Source: Clostridiaceae bacterium Marseille-Q4149 (GTDB lineage: Bacteria; Bacillota; Clostridia; Oscillospirales; Oscillospiraceae). Taken from it: a DNA stretch of 64,000 nucleotides. Of this stretch, positions 8,428 through 15,891 are shown piece by piece (within the stretch, counting starts at the first letter, position 1; each line of letters opens with the position of its first letter). The stretch spans positions 2,418,001 to 2,482,000 of the forward strand of contig CP073691.1 in assembly GCA_018228685.1 (NCBI GenBank), in the 5' to 3' direction. The position numbers and the translations under genes were made by a program. The notes under the pieces are model-generated. The model had not been told where the DNA came from. It made no database searches and worked only from the letters and a program-made list of their open reading frames with translations.

Positions 8428-8511
8428 GCAGTGAGCGATATATCATATTTTTTGCCGGGTCAAAAGACACGCCCGGGTGTTCGGATGGGGTACAGCCAGC
8501 CGACAGAATGA

Positions 8512-8549
8512 CGAAAGCCCCGAAACCTTAGTGGTTTCAGGGCTTTTCG
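8512..8549. terminator. Hairpin beside the left island end, probable ancestral tRNA terminator
   Basis: Imperfect stem pairing CGAAA-GCCC-GAAACC with GGTTTC-GGGC-TTTTCG. It lies directly outside the displaced tRNA-Val end at 8553, where the terminator of the tRNA would have been before the island inserted. Confidence 0.6.
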
Positions 8550-8552
8550 GCT

Positions 8553-8576
8553 ATGGTGCGCGGTACAGGACTCGAA
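8553..8576 (-). other. attL: displaced 3' end of tRNA-Val
   Basis: 24 bp identical and in the same orientation to 22961-22984, the CCA end, acceptor strand and half the T-arm of the intact tRNA-Val gene. The match stops abruptly on both sides. This is the classic footprint of a tyrosine integrase using a tRNA 3' end as attachment site, and it marks the left limit of the island. Confidence 0.85.
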
Positions 8577-9086
8577 TTGACCCGCCACCATATCTGCCCA
8601 TGTTGTCCGGTATCGAAAAGTACCGTGAATAAAACCTCGGTCGAGGTGGTTCATGTTAGGCAGCGTTAGATCGAATTACCCAAGTTTATCGCCATAAGGC
8701 TAAAAATAAGGCTAAATTTTATGGCCGCGCGGAATGTACCAAATGCGCTGAAAACTATCAACGCGACGCTCTTACAACAGCAGGAGTTTGTCCGCCTCCC
8801 GCCGCAGCTCTGCCCAGAAGTCCGGGGCGATGTGGTGATAATGCACTCTATCCACTGACGGATGTTGGTGCCCTTCAGGTGGACTTTGCTGTACTTTGTC
8901 ACAATGCATTCCACCTGGTTGCGGGATTTGTACCGCTGGTGCAGTGTCATAGAGTTCTTCGGTCCCGCCTTGTTGCACTCAATAATAGCACAAAAAGAGA
9001 GGTTTGTAAAATACAGAATTGCTTTGCACGGCATACTTAATCACATGAAAGTAGAAGTCTGTCCGGCGGACAGGCTCCTGCTTTCG
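8577..9086. other. Left end of the island, no intact gene
   Basis: About 500 bp between the attachment site and a tRNA fragment. Apart from the arm-type repeat at 8693-8715, I see only short minus-strand reading frames: a stretch around 8860-8960 and another around 8772-8850 in a different frame, the latter ending DFWAELRREADKLLLL. They might be one frameshifted, decayed gene; no family recognised. Confidence 0.4.
8693..8715 (+). repeat. Arm-type integrase site, left
   Basis: 23 bp identical to 22881-22903. Each copy holds two AAGGCTAA units 12 bp apart. Placement just inside both ends of the island is what is known for arm-type sites bound by the N-terminal domain of Tn916-family integrases. 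Confidence 0.7.
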
Positions 9087-9131
9087 TGGTGGAGACTACT
9101 GGACTCGAACCAGTGACCTCCTGCGTATGAA
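9087..9131 (-). pseudogene. 3' half of a tRNA with CAT anticodon (Met or Ile2)
   Basis: Read on the minus strand: anticodon loop TTCATAC, stem strand GCAGG, variable AGGTC, a perfect T-arm (ACTGG / CCAGT), acceptor strand AGTCTCC and ACCA. Everything 5' of the anticodon loop is absent. Breaks at the anticodon loop are typical of integrase crossover sites, so this is probably the attachment-site scar of a second element. Confidence 0.7.
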
Positions 9132-9203
9132 GAACTGCGTAGCCGTCGCTATTAACCTTGGTGTTGTCTTTTCTACGTCCGGTTGCTTCATTTATGCCAT
9201 AGC

Positions 9204-10538
9204 TCAAGCAAGCAGTTCCCTCTTTCGGGCTTTGAAATAGAGAAAACCGACCAGATCTGCCAGCGCCCAGCCGATCGGAACCGACCACCAGATACCGGTC
9301 ACGCCGAATGCGGGGACAGCGGACAGCAGATAGGCCAGCGCGACACGAGTGCCCAACGAGATGACCGTCAGGACGACGCTCATTCCCGGCTTCCCCAAGG
9401 CGCGATACAGGCCATAGAGCAGGAACAGACAGCCGATGCCGCAGTAAAACGCGCCTTCAATGCGCAGATACCGCACACCTTCCCGGATGACCTCGGTTTC
9501 TCCGGCATCCACAAAAATCGTCATAAGCAGTTGGGCGAAAGCGAAAACGAGTGCGGATATGACCACGCAGAAGGCTGCGGAAATGCACACGGCGCTTTTC
9601 AGCCCGGCGCGTATCCGTGTACTTTCTTTCGCGCCGTAATTCTGCGCAATGAATGTGGAAAAGGCGTTGCCAAAATCCTGCACCGGCATATAGGCGAAGG
9701 CGTCGATCTTCACAGCGGCAGCAAAGGCCGCCATGACAACGGGGCCGAAGCTGTTGACAAGTCCCTGCACCATAAGGATACCGAGATTCATGACCGATTG
9801 CTGAACACAGGTCAGCGTGGAAAAGGAAACGATTTCGCGGATGCGGCCTCTCCGCAGGCTGCGGAAATTGCCTATCGAACGCACTTGCGGGAAGCGCATA
9901 AGCGCGTAAATGGCGATACCGATGCCCGAAAGATACTGGGCAATTACCGTTGCTTCCGCAGCACCGGCGACACCCCTGTTTAATCCGATCACAAACCAGA
10001 GGTCAAGGGCGATATTCAGCACAGCGGAAACCGCCAGAAACGCCAGCGGGATAACGGAGTTGCCGATCGCCCGCAGGAAAGAGGCAAAATAGTTGTACAG
10101 GAAAACGGCGGGAATGCCCATAAAGATCACGAACAGGTACTTCCGCATATCGCCCCAGACCTCGGCAGGGACTCTGAGAAACGTGCGAAGTCCGTCCAGA
10201 CAGATGAAAGCCAGAACGTTCAAAAGAACTGTAACGAACGCAATGAAGAAGAACGACGCACACAGATTCTCCCGCAGCGCCTTTTCATCCCGCTGCCCGA
10301 AGCGCATGGAAAACAGCGCACCGCTTCCCATACACAGGCCAAGGATAATGGAAGTCAGAAACGTCATCAGTGTAAAAGACGATCCCACCGCCGCAAGGGC
10401 GTCCCGCCCGAGGAACTGTCCGACGATCAGCGTATCGGCAATGTTATAGCACTGCTGAAGCAGATCCCCTAAAATCATAGGGATGGCAAACAGCAGCATG
10501 GAACGGATAACTGGCCCTTTCGTTAAATCCCGATTCAT
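9204..10538 (-). CDS. MATE-family multidrug efflux transporter (island copy)
   Basis: A 444-aa membrane protein with about twelve hydrophobic segments in two homologous halves. The N-terminal MATE pattern is seen in MLLFAIPMILGDLLQQCYNI and DTLIVGQFLG. It should export cationic drugs or metabolites in exchange for Na+ or H+. The ATG at 10538 has GGAG 10 bases upstream; longer forms extend into the promoter. It is transcribed away from an Lrp-type regulator that probably controls it. Less GC-rich than the chromosomal MATE gene at 59451-60863, which agrees with transfer on the island. Confidence 0.9.
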   Translation of the reverse strand: MNRDLTKGPVIRSMLLFAIPMILGDLLQQCYNIADTLIVGQFLGRDALAAVGSSFTLMTFLTSIILGLCMGSGALFSMRFGQRDEKALRENLCASFFFIAFVTVLLNVLAFICLDGLRTFLRVPAEVWGDMRKYLFVIFMGIPAVFLYNYFASFLRAIGNSVIPLAFLAVSAVLNIALDLWFVIGLNRGVAGAAEATVIAQYLSGIGIAIYALMRFPQVRSIGNFRSLRRGRIREIVSFSTLTCVQQSVMNLGILMVQGLVNSFGPVVMAAFAAAVKIDAFAYMPVQDFGNAFSTFIAQNYGAKESTRIRAGLKSAVCISAAFCVVISALVFAFAQLLMTIFVDAGETEVIREGVRYLRIEGAFYCGIGCLFLLYGLYRALGKPGMSVVLTVISLGTRVALAYLLSAVPAFGVTGIWWSVPIGWALADLVGFLYFKARKRELLA

Positions 10539-10581
10539 AGCATATCTCCAAAACGTAAGAAAGAAATTGCGATTCGCAAGT

Positions 10582-10610
10582 ATTGTAGTGCTTCGGAAAC
10601 GTTCTGTCAA
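10582..10610 (-). promoter_or_regulatory. Promoter of the island MATE gene
   Basis: On the minus strand: TTGACA (10610-10605), 17-bp spacer, TACAAT (10587-10582). It lies 8 bp from the divergent promoter of the Lrp gene, so one bound regulator could affect both. Confidence 0.8.
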
Positions 10611-10617
10611 TATGGTA

Positions 10618-10646
10618 TTTACTTTTTGAAGGATCGGTGCTATCCT
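10618..10646 (+). promoter_or_regulatory. Promoter of the Lrp-type regulator gene
   Basis: TTTACT (10618-10623), 17-bp spacer, TATCCT (10641-10646). Moderate match only. Confidence 0.5.
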
Positions 10647-10692
10647 ATGAGATAAGGAGCAGCGAGAAATCGTGGCTTGTGGAGGAAGCACT

Positions 10693-11151
10693 ATGTACTT
10701 AGATGGACTGGACGGATTGGATCGAAAGATCGTGCAGCTGCTGATAGAAAATGCGCGTATCTCCTATTCTGATATTGGAGAAAAGATCGGCATCTCAAGA
10801 GTCGCGGTAAAAGCCCGGATACAGGCGCTGGAGCAGAAAGGCGTTATCGAGGAATACACGACCGTTATCAACCCGCAGAAGATCAGCGGCGCGGTGTCCT
10901 GCTATTTTGAAATCGAAACAACGCCGGATTGTTTGTCAAAGGTCACAGAGATATTGAACCGGCATGATACGGTCACGCAGATCTACCGCGTGACTGGGAA
11001 AGACAAGCTGCACGTTCACGCTGTTGCCGCTTCCGGCGAAGAAATGGAGACATTCCTGCATACCGTCATTGACACCTTGCCCGGTGTGGTCAGTTGCAGC
11101 TGTAATATGATCCTCTCGCGCATTAAGGACATAAAGGGCCTGCGGCTATAA
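10693..11151 (+). CDS. Lrp/AsnC-family transcriptional regulator
   Basis: 152 aa. Residues 1-60 form the AsnC-type winged helix (LDRKIVQLLIENARISYSDIG, then RVAVKARIQALEQKGVI), and the rest is the RAM ligand-binding domain (VTQIYRVTGKDKLHVHAV). ATG 10693 follows GGAGGAAGCACT. The family binds amino acids or small metabolites and often controls a divergent transporter; here the neighbour is a MATE exporter 154 bp away. The actual ligand cannot be told. Confidence 0.88.
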   Translation: MYLDGLDGLDRKIVQLLIENARISYSDIGEKIGISRVAVKARIQALEQKGVIEEYTTVINPQKISGAVSCYFEIETTPDCLSKVTEILNRHDTVTQIYRVTGKDKLHVHAVAASGEEMETFLHTVIDTLPGVVSCSCNMILSRIKDIKGLRL

Positions 11152-11342
11152 GAAGCGCTAGTAATCAACCGAACTTCTGAACCTTGTTTGAAACCATTTT
11201 GTTGTCTCAATATTGTCCCTTCATACACCTCTTTTGTACAGAGAGCACCTCTCTGTATGTCGAAGAAGTCCAGAGAAAAGGTGTGCACCAGAGTGTAACA
11301 CCGATAAAACACGAAGGGTATCCTCGGGTGGAAAAAGAAATA

Positions 11343-11380
11343 ACGACCATGTGACGGAATCCATGTGGTCGCTATTTTTA
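11343..11380 (+). terminator. Terminator in the gap before the defence operon
   Basis: A 10-bp stem with two wobble pairs (CGACCATGTG / CATGTGGTCG type) followed by CTATTTTTA. It lies about 190 bp after the Lrp gene. I see no gene in the rest of 11152-11444. Confidence 0.6.
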
Positions 11381-11444
11381 TGTCCAAAATAGAATTATAA
11401 AGGCAACATTTTAAAGGGCGGATCATCTTTTTTGCTTAGTTTTC

Positions 11445-11489
11445 TTGCTTTTTAAAAAGTAGTATGTTAGTATGTGAACAAACATACTA
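11445..11489 (+). promoter_or_regulatory. Promoter and palindromic operator of the defence operon
   Basis: TTGCTT (11445-11450), 17-bp spacer, TAGTAT (11468-11473). The -10 region sits inside a perfect 9-bp inverted repeat, TAGTATGTT (11460-11468) and AACATACTA (11481-11489), with an extra AGTATGT between the arms. The next gene encodes a HTH protein, so autoregulation in the manner of restriction-modification controller proteins is likely. Confidence 0.65.
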
Positions 11490-11508
11490 TTCGAAAGGAG
11501 GGGCGCGG

Positions 11509-11862
11509 ATGGCTAGAGAAAGAAAGAAATCCGAATTTGGAAAATACCTTGCACAACTAATCAAAGACGCTGGGATGACACAATGCGATTTCTACAGCGA
11601 AGCAGAAATCGCAAGGCCGTATTTTTACGACATGCTTAGTGGAAGAACGAATCCGCCTCCGCGGGAAACCCTTGAACGTATGCTGGATGTGTTGGAGAAA
11701 CGGCTCCCACCGAATGAAAAGCGCCGCACGGAGTTCATTAACCGTGTGGCAATCAGCAGGGGCGAGATTCCCTGTGATATCAGCGAAATGATTATTGGAC
11801 ACCCGGAGTGTTGGGACAGCTTACGCACGACGTTACAGACAATGATTGCATCAAGCAAATAA
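11509..11862 (+). CDS. XRE-type HTH regulator of the restriction operon
   Basis: 117 aa with a helix-turn-helix at about residues 10-60 (FGKYLAQLIKDAGMTQCDFY, then RPYFYDMLSGRTNPPP, then ETLERMLDVLEKRL), typical of the Cro/C1 family. GGAGGGG precedes ATG 11509; an upstream in-frame ATG at 11464 would overlap the promoter. It lies 12 bp before mod and directly behind a palindrome. I infer that it acts like a controller protein setting expression of the methyltransferase, HEPN and nuclease genes. Confidence 0.75.
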   Translation: MARERKKSEFGKYLAQLIKDAGMTQCDFYSEAEIARPYFYDMLSGRTNPPPRETLERMLDVLEKRLPPNEKRRTEFINRVAISRGEIPCDISEMIIGHPECWDSLRTTLQTMIASSK

Positions 11863-11874
11863 GGAGAACAGAAT

Positions 11875-14800
11875 ATGAATGAAAGATTAGACCGTTTTAC
11901 GAAATTATTAAAGGAAATCTTCGAGCTCGATAAATCTGACCTCGATTTCGGTATTTATCGCGTGATGAATCTCCGCAAAGCGCAGATTGAACAGTTTCTG
12001 ACCGAGCGTCTGCCGAAAATGGTGCAGGAGACTCTTACCCCTTTCGCGCAGGGCAGTAAAGAAGAAATCCGTGCCAAAATGAAGCAGATTGAGGAAAGCG
12101 TGGCAGAAATGGGAATGACCGTGGACGCTCTCCCCAACACCGCACAGAAAAAACAACAGTATTTGCAGCTCCAGAAGCAGCTTGCGGAAGGCGCCGATTT
12201 GGCTGCACTGGAGACAGACGTGTATTCTGCACTGTATTCCTTCTTTAACCGATACTACGAGGACGGCGATTTTATTTCCAAGCGCCGGTATAAGGAAGGC
12301 GTCTACGCCATTCCCTACGAGGGTGAGGAGGTCAAACTCTACTGGGCAAATCAGGATCAGTACTACATCAAAACCAGCGAAAATTTCAAAGATTACACCT
12401 TTGTTTTCGATGGGATCAACGTGCACTTCCGGCTAGTAGATGCGACCACTGAGCAGAACAACAACAAGGAGAGCAAGGACAACAAACGCGCCTTTATGCT
12501 CTTCAGGGAGGATGAGGAAATCTACCCGGGGATTAAGACATTTGAGTATGATCCAGACACGGCGGAGATTGTGATCCGCTTTGTATACGATATTCCTGAG
12601 GATAAGAAAAAGAAATACACCGAAGAAAACTATGCACGTATTACCGAATGGCTTTTGTCTCAGCGTCGGGCAGAACTGAATCCGCTGATTGCACCGATCC
12701 CCACGGGCAAGGGCAGAGAGACAACTACCCTGCTGGAAAAGCACCTGAAAGGCTATGTGGCAAAAAACACTTTCGATTACTTTATTCATAAGGATCTGCA
12801 TGGATTCCTGACGCGTGAGCTGGATTTCTTCATTAAGAGTGAGGTCATGCATTTAGAGGATTTGGACACTGGCAGCGAAGCCCGTGTGGAAACCTACCTT
12901 GCTAAGGTGAAAGCCGTTAAGCGTGTCGGCAAAATCATCATCGACTTCCTTGCCCAGATTGAGAATTTCCAGAAAAAACTGTGGCTGAAGAAAAAATTCG
13001 TAGTGGAGACAAACTGGTGCGTTACGCTGGATAAGATCGACGAATCCTTCTGGCCGGAAATCATCGGGAATAAGGCACAGATTGATGAATGGATTGTCAT
13101 GTACGCCATAGACGAAGCGGAAGGCTGGACGAACCCGCCGTCCGGCGATTTTCTACACCAGAACCAAAATCTGATCATCGATACCAAGCACTTCTCAAAT
13201 ACATTCAAATATGCGCTGTTGGAGAGTATTCCTAATCTGGACGAACAGACTGATGGGCTGATGATTAATGGCGATAACTATCATGCACTGAATTTCTTAC
13301 AATCGCGATACTCTGCATCTATTGATGTCGCATACATTGATCCTCCCTACAACACAGATGCGAGCGAAATACTGTATAAAAACAATTACAAGCATTCGTC
13401 TTTTTTGACAATGATGGATAATCGTCTAACGATGGCCTATGATTTGCTTTCCGACCAAAGTATGATTTCGGTAGCAATCGATGATGCAGAGTTAGATAGA
13501 TTGATTCCGCTAATGGATAGTATTTTCCCTAAAAATGCAGGTGTTACGGTGGTTCGTTCAAATCCCCAAAGCAGAAAAGCAAAGGGGAAATTTTCGCCCC
13601 AACACGAGTACTGCCTTTATTATGCAAAGCGCGATGAGACAACTCCGAAATCACTTGGTTTTAGCGAAAGCAAATTAAAAAGATATCCATTGGTGGACGA
13701 GATCGGGCATTTTTCTTGGATGAACTTCATTCGTGCCGGAAATAACGACCTGAGAACAGATAGACCTAAACTGTATTATCCTATTGCAGTGGCCGCAGAT
13801 GATTCTCTCCGTGTGCTCAATATGACTTGGAACGAGGGACGCCAAGAGTATTCCTTGCTGGAAACTCCTAAAAATGATGAAATTTTGGTTTATCCGGTCA
13901 AGTATCAGAATGGGGTTAAAATAGAAAAGAACTGGCAACGTGGGCACGAACGCATGAAGAGGGAAATTCCGCTGGGTGAATATAGAGCCAGACGTACTGA
14001 CGAAGGAATATCTATTGACTTTAAAACTCGTATGGACGAGGAAGCCATGCCGACCACATGGTGGGAAAAGAATGAGTATGCTTCTGCCAATTATGCACCA
14101 ACTGAACTAAAAGAGCTTTTTGGAGAAAAACCTTTTGATTTTGCTAAGGCTCGAACTTTGGTGCAAGATGCAATTTGTGCTTGCGGTGGTACCAAGTCAA
14201 CAGCGCGTGTATTGGACTTTTTTGCAGGATCTGCAACAACTGGTGATGCAGTTATACAGCTTAATAGAATTGATGATGGCAAAAGAAAGTATATTCTGGT
14301 TGAAATGGGTGAATATTTTAGTCGTGTAACCAAACCCAGAATGCAAAAAGTGGCCTATGCTGCAGAATGGAAAGATGGAAAACCTCAAAATCGTACCACA
14401 GGTGTACCCCAAATCATTAAGTATATGCGGCTTGAGAGCTATGAAGACGCTCTTTCCAATATCCAGCTTTCCGATAACGGCGGACAGTTCAAGGCACTGC
14501 TGGGCGAGGATTACATGATACATTACATGGTGGATCTGGAAAGCCGCGGCAGTCTGTTGGACGTGGAGGCATTTGCTAATCCCTTCGCCTATATCATGAA
14601 AATCACTGAGAAAAACGAGTGCAAAGAGCGTCCGGTCGATTTAATGGAAACGTTTAACTATCTGATTGGCCTGACGATCGCCAGACAGAGTGCAATCTCC
14701 TATTGGCTCAGCAAACCCGCCAAGACTCCGGTTTACGAAGGCGCTGTGGAGTTGGTTAGCGATATCAGCGGCCAATATGCGTTCCGACAGATCGAAGGCA

Positions 14801-15042
14801 CCTTGCCCGACGGTCGTCGTGCACTGGTGATCTGGCGCACCGTGACGGATGACATCATTGCATCCAATGCGGCGCTGGATGCGTATTTCACCACCCACCG
14901 CAAAGACGCAGAGGATCGAAAATACGACGTGATCTTTGTCAACGGCGACAACAATCTTGAAAACCTGCGCGGTAGTAGCGAAGGCTGGACGGTTCGGATA
15001 ACGGAGATCGAATTCAAAAACCGCATGTTCGAGGAGGTCTAA
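11875..15042 (+). CDS. Type III-like DNA methyltransferase (Mod), adenine-N6 beta class
   Basis: 1055 aa. Catalytic motif IV DPPY is at 489-492 (YIDPPYNT) and the SAM motif FAGSAT at 783-788, with the target-recognition region between them. This order defines the beta class used by type III Mod proteins, which methylate adenine N6. The first ~460 residues precede the methyltransferase domain and contain helical, charged segments. This makes the protein far longer than classical Mod proteins such as EcoP15I (about 640 aa). The tail after residue 880 is also extra. It should recognise DNA for the partner Res protein at 15892-19167. Codon use is less GC-biased than in the chromosome. Confidence 0.87.
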   Translation: MNERLDRFTKLLKEIFELDKSDLDFGIYRVMNLRKAQIEQFLTERLPKMVQETLTPFAQGSKEEIRAKMKQIEESVAEMGMTVDALPNTAQKKQQYLQLQKQLAEGADLAALETDVYSALYSFFNRYYEDGDFISKRRYKEGVYAIPYEGEEVKLYWANQDQYYIKTSENFKDYTFVFDGINVHFRLVDATTEQNNNKESKDNKRAFMLFREDEEIYPGIKTFEYDPDTAEIVIRFVYDIPEDKKKKYTEENYARITEWLLSQRRAELNPLIAPIPTGKGRETTTLLEKHLKGYVAKNTFDYFIHKDLHGFLTRELDFFIKSEVMHLEDLDTGSEARVETYLAKVKAVKRVGKIIIDFLAQIENFQKKLWLKKKFVVETNWCVTLDKIDESFWPEIIGNKAQIDEWIVMYAIDEAEGWTNPPSGDFLHQNQNLIIDTKHFSNTFKYALLESIPNLDEQTDGLMINGDNYHALNFLQSRYSASIDVAYIDPPYNTDASEILYKNNYKHSSFLTMMDNRLTMAYDLLSDQSMISVAIDDAELDRLIPLMDSIFPKNAGVTVVRSNPQSRKAKGKFSPQHEYCLYYAKRDETTPKSLGFSESKLKRYPLVDEIGHFSWMNFIRAGNNDLRTDRPKLYYPIAVAADDSLRVLNMTWNEGRQEYSLLETPKNDEILVYPVKYQNGVKIEKNWQRGHERMKREIPLGEYRARRTDEGISIDFKTRMDEEAMPTTWWEKNEYASANYAPTELKELFGEKPFDFAKARTLVQDAICACGGTKSTARVLDFFAGSATTGDAVIQLNRIDDGKRKYILVEMGEYFSRVTKPRMQKVAYAAEWKDGKPQNRTTGVPQIIKYMRLESYEDALSNIQLSDNGGQFKALLGEDYMIHYMVDLESRGSLLDVEAFANPFAYIMKITEKNECKERPVDLMETFNYLIGLTIARQSAISYWLSKPAKTPVYEGAVELVSDISGQYAFRQIEGTLPDGRRALVIWRTVTDDIIASNAALDAYFTTHRKDAEDRKYDVIFVNGDNNLENLRGSSEGWTVRITEIEFKNRMFEEV

Positions 15043-15044
15043 CT

Positions 15045-15878
15045 ATGAGCAGCTTAACATACACAGAAAGAGAGCGAATCGCCAGATTTCTTGGATTCAA
15101 AGGAGGGTATGTTTTCACCTTTTTAAAAAGCGGGTATACAAAAACGAATACTCGCGACATGATATACGCGGCTACAGGTATTGATATTTATAAGAATACG
15201 GAATATGACATGTCACAGGAACGGTGTATACGCAAAATCTGGGACGAATGCGATGATTATACAGTTGGCAAACTGCTCAAAATTATGCTTGACTACTATT
15301 GGAATGTAGCAGAATGGGATTGGGATAGACGCGAGGAAACAGATTATCAAGAGCTTAGGGAATTAGAAAAAAGGCTAATGCAAAATCCTATTTCAATTCC
15401 CGCCGCAACAACCGATACGCTTAAACTTGTAAAGGAGGATATTGAGCGTAGCTGCAATAATAATATCCCAGAACTTGCTCTCGATAGACTACATACTTTT
15501 TCGACGGAATTTTTCCGGTCTGTGTGTAAAAAGCACGGAATCAGCACCGAAGATGATCGAGGAAATGAATATCCTTTGCAGTCTCTTGTTGGTCGGCTTA
15601 AAAACTGGTATGCGGAAAACCATTATTTCGATTCAGATTTTTCTGTTGTTGCAATACAGAACACAATAAACATTTTTGACAAATTCAATGCGATCCGTAA
15701 TGATCAAAGCGCTGCTCATCCGAATGAAGTGCTGAACAAAGCAGAAGCAATGTACGTTGTCCGTATTGTTGCGGAAACATTGACCTTCATTGACAAGATC
15801 GAATGTATCAAAGATGCAGCGGCAACGCCTCGCTTGCCTTGGGATGATCTTGAAACTGATGATGAATTACCGTTTTAA
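15045..15878 (+). CDS. AbiJ-like HEPN-domain protein, putative abortive-infection RNase
   Basis: 277 aa. The C-terminal ~110 residues look like an Abi-C/HEPN domain: helices ending in R218-N-D-Q-S-A-A-H225, an Rx6H motif with the polar residue after Arg that marks active HEPN ribonucleases, then LNKAEAMYVVRIVAETLTFID. The N-terminal part (RIARFLGFKGGYVFTFLKSGY, then TRDMIYAATGIDIY) resembles the AbiJ N-terminal domains. It begins 2 bp after mod and ends 13 bp before res, so it is translated as part of the restriction operon. Classical type III systems have no such gene. RNase activity is inferred, not shown. Confidence 0.65.
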   Translation: MSSLTYTERERIARFLGFKGGYVFTFLKSGYTKTNTRDMIYAATGIDIYKNTEYDMSQERCIRKIWDECDDYTVGKLLKIMLDYYWNVAEWDWDRREETDYQELRELEKRLMQNPISIPAATTDTLKLVKEDIERSCNNNIPELALDRLHTFSTEFFRSVCKKHGISTEDDRGNEYPLQSLVGRLKNWYAENHYFDSDFSVVAIQNTINIFDKFNAIRNDQSAAHPNEVLNKAEAMYVVRIVAETLTFIDKIECIKDAAATPRLPWDDLETDDELPF

Positions 15879-15891
15879 ATAGGTGATTATT

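Noticed and set aside
9183..9983. 266-codon plus-strand frame opposite the island MATE gene
   Set aside because: No start signal and no recognisable domain; the MATE gene has a perfect promoter and ribosome binding site.
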